Below, piece after piece: positions 1 through 5,384 of a stretch of 5,384 nt of DNA. Below the pieces are notes generated by a model, which made no database searches, was not told the DNA's origin, and saw nothing but the letters and a program-made list of their open reading frames with translations. Source of the DNA: JANRKT01 sp033763355 (GTDB taxonomy: Bacteria > Bacteroidota > Bacteroidia > Chitinophagales > Chitinophagaceae); NCBI GenBank assembly GCA_033763355.1, contig JANRKT010000207.1, forward strand, positions 1 to 5,384, given 5' to 3'. Made by a program: the position numbers and the translations under genes. Within the stretch, counting starts at the first letter, position 1; every line of letters starts with the position of its first letter.

Positions 1-1238
1 GCCAGGTCTGTAATTATCATATCCACAGCTTTCATAGCTGTTAATGGTAAAGTACACTGAGGAACAATTTTAGAACTGCCATCACTGTTCGTATGCGTCA
101 TGGTGATAATTAATTTTTTTGCACCACTTGCCAAATCCATAGCGCCGCCAACACCGAGCAATGGTTTACCGGGTACAGCCCAGTTGGCAAGGTTGGCATC
201 TTCATCTGCTTCAAGCCCTCCCATAACAGCTACATCAATATGCTTTCCGCGTATCATCGCAAAAGAATCGGCGCTGTCAAAGTAGCTGCTGCCTTTTAAT
301 GCTGTCACAGGGACCTTTCCTGCATTCACAGGATAATCTAATGCGCCTGCATCACCATGCGGTTCCGGGCCAACACCAAGCATACCGTTTTCTGTATGAA
401 GTATAATCCCGTCTTCGGGTTTTATAAGATCTGCAACAAGTGTTGGAATACCAATGCCCAGATTTACAACATCGCCTTTTTTCAATTCGGCAAATGCACG
501 TCTTGCCATATTCATTCGTGCATCATCCACTTTCTTGCTGCTGCTTTTAACCGATCCAGATGTCCCCAGGTCTTCAATGGTTAAATGGGCTTGTACCAGG
601 TAATCAACATAACAACCCGGCGTATGAATACTCTCCGGCTCTATCTCTCCTACCGGCACAATCATTTCTACTTCGGCAACCACTAAGTCAGCAGCGGTTG
701 CCATTGCCTTATTAAAATTTTGTTCTGTCATGCGGTATTGCAGGTTGCCCGCTGTATCTGCTTTCCATGCACGGATAAAAGCAATATTGGCATGCAATGC
801 TTTTTCTAAAACATATTCTTTACCGTCAATTACTTTCACTTCTTTGTCTTTCGCTATTACTGTTCCTGCTGATGTGGGCGTATAAAAACCTCCGATACCT
901 GCACCGCCTGCACGAATGGCTTCAGCCAATGTACCCTGCGGCAACAGTTCATATTCCACTGCGCCGCTTTGTGCCGCTTTTACTGCATCGGGGTTACTGG
1001 TGAAGAATGACCCGATCATTTTTTTTATCTGGCCATTCAATAATAATTTGCCGCCACCCAAATTGGGTTCACCAACATTATTACCAATGTATGTGAGGTT
1101 CTTTATTTTTGTTTTTGCCAATGCATGCAGCAGGTGCACGGGATTGCCCGTCATACCAAAGCCCCCGCCAAAAATCATGTCGCCGTCCTTAACCAATAAT
1201 GCCGCCTGTTCTGCCGTTATCTGAGGAACTTGTTTCAT
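1..1238 (-). CDS. pcaIJ: Fused 3-oxoacid (probably 3-oxoadipate) CoA-transferase, A and B subunits in one chain; 3' end beyond the left edge
   Basis: One uninterrupted frame of 412 visible codons starts at the ATG at 1236-1238 and runs off the left edge; I translated every codon and found no stop. Residues 1 to about 216 are a family I CoA-transferase A subunit: the glycine-rich GGFGMTGNP (25-33), a PQGTLAEAIRAGGAGIGGFYTP block, an AWKADTAGN block, and the usual A-subunit ending HTPGCYVDYLV (205-215). Residues 217-237 form a Ser/Lys-rich linker. From about 238 follows a B subunit with NLGIGIPT, LHTENGMLGVGP and GGAMDLASGAKK. Glu283 in the ENG motif is the expected catalytic glutamate that forms the CoA thioester. 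The visible end (ITDL) matches a point roughly 15-30 residues before a normal B-subunit end. The expected reaction is succinyl-CoA plus 3-oxoadipate to 3-oxoadipyl-CoA plus succinate, in the cytoplasm. The neighbours argue for 3-oxoadipate, but an acetoacetate-type (SCOT-like) transferase cannot be excluded by eye. Family assignment is firm; substrate is inferred. Confidence 0.92.
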   Translation of the reverse strand, partial: MKQVPQITAEQAALLVKDGDMIFGGGFGMTGNPVHLLHALAKTKIKNLTYIGNNVGEPNLGGGKLLLNGQIKKMIGSFFTSNPDAVKAAQSGAVEYELLPQGTLAEAIRAGGAGIGGFYTPTSAGTVIAKDKEVKVIDGKEYVLEKALHANIAFIRAWKADTAGNLQYRMTEQNFNKAMATAADLVVAEVEMIVPVGEIEPESIHTPGCYVDYLVQAHLTIEDLGTSGSVKSSSKKVDDARMNMARRAFAELKKGDVVNLGIGIPTLVADLIKPEDGIILHTENGMLGVGPEPHGDAGALDYPVNAGKVPVTALKGSSYFDSADSFAMIRGKHIDVAVMGGLEADEDANLANWAVPGKPLLGVGGAMDLASGAKKLIITMTHTNSDGSSKIVPQCTLPLTAMKAVDMIITDL

Positions 1239-1245
1239 ACCCTTA

Positions 1246-1259
1246 TCCCCTGAAGGGGA
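1246..1259 (-). promoter_or_regulatory. Small GC hairpin 7 bases upstream of the pcaIJ start codon
   Basis: On the minus strand the sequence TCCCCTTCAGGGGA forms a 5-bp stem (TCCCC with GGGGA) closed by a TTCA tetraloop. Seven bases, TAAGGGT, separate it from the ATG. The 3' arm contains AGGGGA, the only Shine-Dalgarno-like string near this start, and the stem would cover it. The motif may therefore dampen initiation, or it may be only the edge of an interspersed repeat, since CCCCTTCAGGGG-like strings are, from memory, common between genes in Bacteroidota. The structure is visible; a function is not shown. Confidence 0.45.
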
Positions 1260-1283
1260 ATTTTAAAAATTATTAATTATTGA

Positions 1284-1304
1284 TTTGTACATGGCTTTTG
1301 TACA
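1284..1304. repeat. Two TTTGTACA copies that can also pair as a hairpin
   Basis: TTTGTACA occurs at 1284-1291 and again at 1297-1304, with start points 13 bases apart. Because TGTACA is its own reverse complement, the copies can act as a direct repeat or as the two arms of a 6-bp stem around a 7-base loop. This could be a dimeric protein-binding site or part of the structured block next to it. No known operator was recognised. Confidence 0.4.
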
Positions 1305-1317
1305 GCTATTATCGTCT

Positions 1318-1377
1318 GTTGCGCCTGTCCCGCTGCATGCGGGGTTGCACCCTTCACCGTTCGAAGCTTTATTAAGC
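1318..1377. repeat. GC-rich, hairpin-forming intergenic block, candidate interspersed repeat
   Basis: This block is clearly richer in GC than the flanking AT-rich DNA. It holds the stem CCCGC (1329-1333) / GCGGG (1339-1343) around TGCAT. A second stem, GGGT (1342-1345) / ACCC (1349-1352) around TGC, shares bases with the first, so the two exclude each other. TTCGAA, AAGCTT and a GCTT-TATT-AAGC stem (1366-1377) follow. It resembles the mobile or multicopy intergenic elements of Bacteroidota in position and composition, but only one copy lies in this window, so repeat status is an inference. Confidence 0.35.
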
Positions 1378-1512
1378 GTATGAAAATTCAAAAGCTAAAA
1401 TTAAAAAGGAAAAATACTCCTGATTTCGACTTTTTACTTCTGAATTGTCTTCCTTAGTCAGGGAGTGCAAGTGAACCTTCATAGCAACAACACCGTTTGG
1501 CACACAAAAAAA

Positions 1513-2712
1513 TTATACCCGCTGAAGCACCACGGCATACCCCTGCCCAACCCCAATACACATTGTTGCCAATGCGTATCGCTTGCCCTGATTTTGCAAT
1601 TCCAATGCAGCGCTGTAAACAATTCTTGCACCACTCATGCCCAATGGATGGCCCAATGCAATGGCGCCACCGTTTACATTTATTCTTGCATCATCATCTT
1701 TCAATCCCAGTTCACGGATGCAGGCAATGCTTTGCGCAGCGAATGCTTCATTCAGTTCTATAATGTCAATATCCTTTAATGTCAATCCTGCTTTTGCCAA
1801 TGCTTTCTTTGTTGCATCAACAGGGCCGATGCCCATAATGCGTGGTTCCACACCCACTACAGCGCTGCTGGTGATTTTTGCTTTGGGTGTAAGATTGTAT
1901 TTGTTTAATGCTGTATCAGAAACAATCAATATTGCTGCTGCCCCGTCATTTAATCCCGATGAATTACCTGCCGTAACAGTGCCGTTCTCTTTTTTAAAAG
2001 CAGGTTTTAGCTTAGATAAACCTTCAATAGTAGTGGATGGTTTTACAAATTCATCATTGGCAAAAAATGTTGCTTCAGTTTTTTTCGACGGAATTTCTAC
2101 CGGTATAATTTCTTCAGACAGTCTTTCCTTTGCTTTGGCAGCTTTTAGTTGTGACTGGTAAGCAAATGCATCCTGATCTTGCCTGCTGATGTTATACATC
2201 GTTGCTAAATTCTCAGCGGTTACCCCCATTGCATCCACGCCATACATTTTTTCCATCAACGGGTTTATGAACCGCCAGCCAAAACTGCTGTCATACATCT
2301 GTGCATCGGTGCCAAAAGCTTTGCTGCTTTTTGAAATCACGTAAGGCCCTCTTGTCATGTGTTCCACCCCACCTGCAATAAATAAATCGCCATCGTCGCA
2401 TTGTATTGACCTTGCAGCATTGATAACGGCACTCATGCCTGATGCGCATAATCGGTTTACCGTTTCGCCGGGCACCGTATAAGGAATGCCGGCCAGCAGT
2501 AATGCCATTCTTGCCACATTTCGGTTATCGTCACCTGCCTGGTTTACGCAACCCATGATCACATCATTTATTTCAGAAGCAGGTACCATTTGATTTCTTT
2601 TCATCAGTTCTTTTATCACCAATGCTGCCAGGTCATCGGCCCGGACAGGCGAAAGACTTCCACCAAAACTTCCTATTGGTGTACGGATACCGTCAACTAT
2701 ATATGCGTTCAT
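1513..2712 (-). CDS. pcaF: 3-oxoadipyl-CoA thiolase (beta-ketoadipyl-CoA thiolase)
   Basis: This 399-residue thiolase catalyses the last pathway step, splitting 3-oxoadipyl-CoA with CoA into succinyl-CoA and acetyl-CoA. The full length matches PcaF proteins (about 400 residues). The nucleophile Cys89 sits in NRLCASGM, His355 in GGAIALGHPLGMSGAR, and the second active-site cysteine Cys385 in ATMCIGVGQG. The N-terminal stretch RTPIGSFGGSLSPVRADDLAA, the block GDDNRNVARMALLLAG and GWRFINPLMEKMYGVDAMG are closer to PcaF than to general acetoacetyl-CoA thiolases, as I remember the families, and the operon context agrees. The ATG overlaps the pcaB stop as ATGA, which suggests translational coupling and supports this start. 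The stop is TAA, followed by a T-run. A generic acetyl-CoA acetyltransferase role is the main alternative but is unlikely here. Cytoplasmic; no signal peptide. Confidence 0.95.
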   Translation of the reverse strand: MNAYIVDGIRTPIGSFGGSLSPVRADDLAALVIKELMKRNQMVPASEINDVIMGCVNQAGDDNRNVARMALLLAGIPYTVPGETVNRLCASGMSAVINAARSIQCDDGDLFIAGGVEHMTRGPYVISKSSKAFGTDAQMYDSSFGWRFINPLMEKMYGVDAMGVTAENLATMYNISRQDQDAFAYQSQLKAAKAKERLSEEIIPVEIPSKKTEATFFANDEFVKPSTTIEGLSKLKPAFKKENGTVTAGNSSGLNDGAAAILIVSDTALNKYNLTPKAKITSSAVVGVEPRIMGIGPVDATKKALAKAGLTLKDIDIIELNEAFAAQSIACIRELGLKDDDARINVNGGAIALGHPLGMSGARIVYSAALELQNQGKRYALATMCIGVGQGYAVVLQRV

Positions 2713-3809
2713 TTCCCCGGGTTGTTTTTTAAAAACTGGTTAACTTTATTTTTCATCTGCTCAGTATTCACTTTCATTTTTATGGCAATCGTTAAAGCAT
2801 GATTCAGGCATGTGCCCGTATTGATAAGCATTTGCGGAATGGCATTCCACTCCAGTATCCATGCTGAGGCATCTCTTTCGTTGACGTGAACCATACCTGA
2901 CAATATTTGCGATTGCAAACCTGCATTCATCTTTGCAATAGCCACCAATGCTTCGCTTAAAACAGGATTGCTTTTATGCGGCATGGCACTGCTCTTACCT
3001 CCGCCTTCTGCATTTTCAACAACTTCGTTTACTTCTGACTGAGCCATTATTAGAATGTCTGCTCCCATTTTTCCAAATACACCTGTAAGCATCGCCAGCC
3101 AGTTTGTAAACTCACAAATATTATCTCTTTGCGTATGCCATTGTGCCATAGATTGTAATCCCAATTCCTTTGCCAAAGCATCTCTCAATTCAGTTGCTTT
3201 ATCGGGATAATGAGAAAGTGTGCCCGCCGCTCCGCCCAATTGAACAACCAATAGCCTGTTCTTTATTTCAGCAAGACGTTGCAACTGTCGCTGCAAGGGC
3301 TGCAACCATGCATTAACTTTTACACCAAAAGTTATGGGGATAGCCTGCTGCCAGCGGGTACGGGCCATGCATACTATATCGCCATATTTATTGATCAATT
3401 GAGTGAATTGTTGCATCACTCCACTTACTCTTTCTTCAATTAAACCAATGGCATCCCTGGTCATCAATACATGTGCTGTATCCATCACATCCTGCGATGT
3501 AGCACCGTAATGCAAATACTTTTTTGCATTAACAGATAATTTTTCTTTTGCCAATTCAAGTAAAGTGATAACAGGGATGCCATTCTGCAAAGTGCCTGCT
3601 GACAGGTCAGCAGGATTTATAACCAGTTGGGTTAGTACATTTTTTATTTCTGAGGCAGCATCAGCAGGTATCAATCCTACGGATGCCTGCGCAGCAGCAA
3701 GGGCTATTTCGAACTGCAGCATTTTTTTTATCAATGCATTATCTGAAACAAGCTTCAGCATCCCGCTATCCGAAAGGTACTCTGAATATATGGCCGATTG
3801 ATAATTCAT
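2709..3809 (-). CDS. pcaB: 3-carboxy-cis,cis-muconate cycloisomerase, short form
   Basis: A 366-residue member of the fumarase/aspartase superfamily that should cyclise 3-carboxy-cis,cis-muconate to 4-carboxymuconolactone. Visible superfamily features are HYGATSQDVMDTA (100-112), RTRWQQAIPITFG, the PcaB-like WHTQRDNICEF, and the signature loop SSAMPHKSNP (273-282). Ser273 or Ser274 is the expected catalytic serine. The N-terminus (IYSEYLSDSGMLKLVSDNAL, then LQFEIALAAAQASVGLIPADA) is typical of PcaB. Proteobacterial PcaB proteins are about 450 residues from memory; this one ends just after the helical core, at the point where the C-terminal domain would begin. No frameshift is apparent, because the stop overlaps the pcaF start (ATGA). 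It starts 5 bases after the pcaG stop, with no Shine-Dalgarno. The related adenylosuccinate lyase is excluded by context and motifs. Confidence 0.93.
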   Translation of the reverse strand: MNYQSAIYSEYLSDSGMLKLVSDNALIKKMLQFEIALAAAQASVGLIPADAASEIKNVLTQLVINPADLSAGTLQNGIPVITLLELAKEKLSVNAKKYLHYGATSQDVMDTAHVLMTRDAIGLIEERVSGVMQQFTQLINKYGDIVCMARTRWQQAIPITFGVKVNAWLQPLQRQLQRLAEIKNRLLVVQLGGAAGTLSHYPDKATELRDALAKELGLQSMAQWHTQRDNICEFTNWLAMLTGVFGKMGADILIMAQSEVNEVVENAEGGGKSSAMPHKSNPVLSEALVAIAKMNAGLQSQILSGMVHVNERDASAWILEWNAIPQMLINTGTCLNHALTIAIKMKVNTEQMKNKVNQFLKNNPGK

Positions 3810-3814
3810 ATTAC

Positions 3815-4390
3815 TTAATGTACATCAAAAAAAACGGTTTCGTTTTCGCCCTGCATATAAATATTGAATTGGTAAAATATCTTGCCGTCTTTTTCTTTGC
3901 GCTCAGCAATTAAAGTCTTTCTTCTTTCCGCATCAATACTTTTATATAAAGGGTCTTTGTCATTTTGTTCATCATCAAAATAAATCCTGCTGTACAAAGC
4001 ATGTAAAGAACCCCGCATAAATAGAATTACATTGATATGTGGCGCCTGGTTGTTTACAGGACCAGGCTTAATTGTTTTAAAGGTAAAGCTTTTATCCTCC
4101 TGAGTTCCTGTACCCAATCTGCCAAAACCATTAAACTCATCCTGTTTAAATTGGCTGTGATAACTTCCGTTTGCATCGGCCTGCCACAATTCTATCATGG
4201 CATCATGAATGGCATTACCCTCACCATCAAAAATATTCCCTGTAATAAAAATCTGCTCCCCTTCAACTTCATTATTTATCAGGTTCCCGTTTACAATGCT
4301 GTTAAAATTATATCCGTACTGCTCTGCAGATAAGCTGTAGGCAAAAAATGGCCCTATGGTTTGTGAAGGCGTGTGTTGCAATTTTTCCAT
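3815..4390 (-). CDS. pcaG: Protocatechuate 3,4-dioxygenase, alpha subunit
   Basis: This 191-residue intradiol dioxygenase subunit pairs with PcaH to open the protocatechuate ring between C3 and C4. It begins with the alpha-subunit hallmark TPSQTIGPFF (7-16). Next come the beta-sandwich blocks IELWQADANGSY (66-77), FNGFGRLGTG (86-95), TIKPGPVNNQAPHINV (106-121) and FMRGSLHALYSRIYFDDE, with the usual ending QGENETVFFD. Arg126 in the FMRG block probably corresponds to the alpha-subunit arginine that contacts substrate in Pseudomonas (inferred by alignment from memory). As expected for alpha, the iron-binding His-X-His is not complete: PHIN replaces HIH. The length is close to the roughly 200 residues of known PcaG. 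The ATG shares one base with the pcaH stop (TAATG), which favours coupled, equimolar synthesis of the two subunits. Cytoplasmic. Confidence 0.96.
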   Translation of the reverse strand: MEKLQHTPSQTIGPFFAYSLSAEQYGYNFNSIVNGNLINNEVEGEQIFITGNIFDGEGNAIHDAMIELWQADANGSYHSQFKQDEFNGFGRLGTGTQEDKSFTFKTIKPGPVNNQAPHINVILFMRGSLHALYSRIYFDDEQNDKDPLYKSIDAERRKTLIAERKEKDGKIFYQFNIYMQGENETVFFDVH

Positions 4391-5076
4391 TACTCAAAAA
4401 TTGTTTTTGATTTTCCATTCAAAACAATATTAAATTCATAAGCCAGCGCAAATTCCGGGTCTGTCCAGTCCATTCTGAATTTTGAAATCATTAAATGCCT
4501 TGCATGTTTTGGAACAGACTGGAAAATGGGGTCGAACTCAAACAAAGGGTCGCCGGGAAAATACATTTGTGTTATCAGGCGGTGACCAATCTGATGACCC
4601 ATTACCGAGAAATGAATATGATTTGGGCGCCATGCATTGAAATGATTTCCCCATGGGTAGGCGCCCGGTTTAATAGTATAAAATGTATATCTTCCTTCAT
4701 GATCAGTCAGCATTCTTCCGGCCCCTAAAAAATTAGGGTCCAGCGGCGCATCGTGAATTTCTTCTTTATGAATATACCGGCCCGCGGAATTTGCCTGCCA
4801 TATCTCAACCAATACATTACGCAGCGGTCTCCCGTCATCGTCCATTACTTTACCTGAAACTTTTATTCTTTCTCCAATCGGGTCATGGTCTTTTCTTGCA
4901 TTTTTTGTCAGGTCGTTATCAAATTTTCCAATTACAGATTCTCCAAACGCAGGCAGGCTCAAATCCTTTAAATATTCACCTACAATCATCAGCGGTTTTG
5001 TTGGACTGCGTAGTATGGTTGATTTATACCCCGGGTATAAGTGCGGCGGCTGAACGTTGAAATCAATAGCTTCCAT
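4390..5076 (-). CDS. pcaH: Protocatechuate 3,4-dioxygenase, beta subunit (iron-binding)
   Basis: A 228-residue catalytic subunit of the intradiol dioxygenase that converts protocatechuate and O2 to 3-carboxy-cis,cis-muconate. All four non-haem Fe(III) ligands are present: Tyr101 in SAGRYIHK, Tyr140 in KPGAYPWGN, and His153 and His155 in WRPNHIHF. The active-site Arg150 is also there. DPNFLGAGRMLTD, RLITQMYFPGDPL and the ending IVLNGKSKTIFE are standard for the family, and the length is near the usual 235-240. The frame stays open upstream to an ATG at 5148, but those 24 extra residues overlap pcaC and look unlike any PcaH. The ATG at 5074-5076, one base after the pcaC stop (TAATATG) and behind an A-rich leader, is preferred. 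It lies directly before pcaG. There is no signal peptide. Alternatives such as catechol 1,2-dioxygenase are ruled out by the adjacent alpha subunit. Confidence 0.97.
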   Translation of the reverse strand: MEAIDFNVQPPHLYPGYKSTILRSPTKPLMIVGEYLKDLSLPAFGESVIGKFDNDLTKNARKDHDPIGERIKVSGKVMDDDGRPLRNVLVEIWQANSAGRYIHKEEIHDAPLDPNFLGAGRMLTDHEGRYTFYTIKPGAYPWGNHFNAWRPNHIHFSVMGHQIGHRLITQMYFPGDPLFEFDPIFQSVPKHARHLMISKFRMDWTDPEFALAYEFNIVLNGKSKTIFE

Positions 5077-5077
5077 A

Positions 5078-5384
5078 TTATTTTTCTTTTTTCGCAAAGA
5101 TTTTCTTTGCAATTTTAAATGCACCGTTTGCAGCCGGCACCCCTGCATATACGGCCGTTTGTAATAAAACTTCTTTTACATCTTCCTCAGTGGCGCCTGT
5201 ATTTTTTGTTGCCCTTATGTGCATGGCCAGTTCTTCTTCATGTCCCAATGCTGCAAGTAAAGCAATCGTAATAAGGCTTCTTTCTCTTTTGGTCAATCCC
5301 GGCCTGCTCCATACAGCACCCCATGCACTGTTGGTGATGTATTCCTGGAAGTCGGCATCAAAGTCTGTTTTGTTCGCTTCGGCT
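5078..5384 (-). CDS. pcaC: 4-carboxymuconolactone decarboxylase, C-terminal part; 5' end beyond the right edge
   Basis: The frame is open from the right edge to TAA at 5078-5080 and shows 101 residues of a protein normally about 125-135 long. The blocks FDADFQEYITNSAWGAVWSRPGL, TKRERSLITIALLAALGHEEELAMHIRATKNTG and EVLLQTAVYAGVPAANGAF are diagnostic of PcaC in the carboxymuconolactone decarboxylase/AhpD-like fold. The HIRA histidine is in the conserved active region. The enzyme decarboxylates 4-carboxymuconolactone to 3-oxoadipate enol-lactone. No start codon is visible: the reading at TTG 5294-5296 is internal, because homology continues upstream of it without a break. About 25-30 residues are missing if the gene stands alone. 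More would be missing if it is the C-terminal half of a PcaD-PcaC fusion (PcaL), which cannot be decided here. One base separates it from pcaH. Confidence 0.95.
   Translation of the reverse strand, partial: AEANKTDFDADFQEYITNSAWGAVWSRPGLTKRERSLITIALLAALGHEEELAMHIRATKNTGATEEDVKEVLLQTAVYAGVPAANGAFKIAKKIFAKKEK

Larger units (their letters stand above)
1239..1512. other. Intergenic region between pcaF and pcaIJ
   Basis: This 274-base gap is the only sizeable non-coding stretch in the window; the other junctions overlap or are at most 5 bases. Read on the minus strand it begins with seven T directly after the pcaF stop codon, with no stable stem before them, so it is not a convincing intrinsic terminator. 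The segment 1372-1500 is mostly AT-rich and featureless. Then comes a GC-rich block (about 1318-1362) with overlapping hairpins, a pair of TTTGTACA copies (1284-1304), an AT-rich spacer, and a CCCC/GGGG hairpin just before the pcaIJ start. I saw no convincing Bacteroidota-type promoter (TTTG plus TAnnTTTG). Whether pcaIJ is transcribed from here or by read-through from pcaF is unresolved. Confidence 0.8.

Noticed and set aside
916..1224. Plus-strand ORFs at 100-285, 357-584, 797-1003 and 916-1224
   Set aside because: All lie antisense to the fused CoA-transferase, which has an unbroken minus-strand frame with conserved motifs across the whole stretch.
1385..1400. Possible Bacteroidota -7 promoter element (TAGCTTTTG on the minus strand)
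   Set aside because: It only approximates TAnnTTTG, and there is no TTG at the expected distance upstream, so no promoter is claimed.
1416..1467. Imperfect inverted repeat ACTCCTGA / TCAGGGAGT
   Set aside because: The arms are about 35 bases apart and need a bulge. The pairing is no better than chance would give in a region this size.
1372..1482. Minus-strand 36-codon ORF in the pcaF-pcaIJ gap (ATG 1480-1482, TAA 1372-1374)
   Set aside because: It is very short, lies in AT-rich DNA, has no recognisable domain and no ribosome site. The sequence looks like low-complexity intergenic DNA.
1505..1515. Intrinsic terminator suggested by seven T after the pcaF stop
   Set aside because: I found no stable stem immediately upstream in the end of pcaF, so the T-run alone is not enough.
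1637..2161. 174-residue plus-strand ORF
   Set aside because: It is an antisense shadow of pcaF, whose thiolase motifs on the minus strand leave no doubt about the coding strand.
4390..5148. Longer PcaH reading starting at the ATG at 5146-5148
   Set aside because: The extra 24 residues are basic, unlike PcaH N-termini, and overlap the conserved end of pcaC in another frame. The ATG at 5074-5076, one base after the pcaC stop, is far more plausible.
5078..5296. Short 72-residue PcaC starting at TTG 5294-5296
   Set aside because: The frame and the PcaC homology continue upstream to the window edge (NSAWGAVWSRPG and beyond), so the TTG is an internal leucine codon.

Overview
The window carries most of a protocatechuate ortho-cleavage (beta-ketoadipate) catabolic cluster. 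Every gene is on the minus strand, so transcription runs from the right edge to the left edge. In transcription order the genes are pcaC (5' end beyond the right edge), pcaH, pcaG, pcaB, pcaF, a 274-base gap, and then a single-chain 3-oxoacid CoA-transferase in which the usual PcaI (A) and PcaJ (B) subunits are fused. The fused gene runs off the left edge.

The enzymes fit one pathway. PcaH and PcaG form protocatechuate 3,4-dioxygenase, giving 3-carboxy-cis,cis-muconate. PcaB cyclises this to 4-carboxymuconolactone, and PcaC decarboxylates it to the 3-oxoadipate enol-lactone. PcaIJ transfers CoA from succinyl-CoA to 3-oxoadipate, and PcaF cleaves 3-oxoadipyl-CoA to succinyl-CoA and acetyl-CoA. 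Only the enol-lactone hydrolase (PcaD) is not seen. It may lie beyond the right edge, as a separate gene or fused to pcaC. No regulator or transporter is visible.

Layout: 1-1238 fused CoA-transferase (partial). 1239-1512 AT-rich intergenic DNA with a GC-rich, hairpin-forming insert, possibly an interspersed repeat. 1513-2712 pcaF. 2709-3809 pcaB, a short form. 3815-4390 pcaG. 4390-5076 pcaH. 5078-5384 pcaC (partial). From pcaC to pcaF the genes are separated by at most 5 bases or overlap (TAATATG, TAATG, 5 bases, ATGA), so they almost certainly share one transcript with translational coupling.

The moderate-to-low GC, A-rich rather than Shine-Dalgarno leaders, TAA-rich stops and protein character suggest a member of the Bacteroidota, perhaps a Chitinophagaceae relative. 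That placement is an inference from style, not a database result. The pathway itself is well known. The points worth a second look are the CoA-transferase fusion, the short PcaB, and the structured intergenic segment in front of the fused gene.
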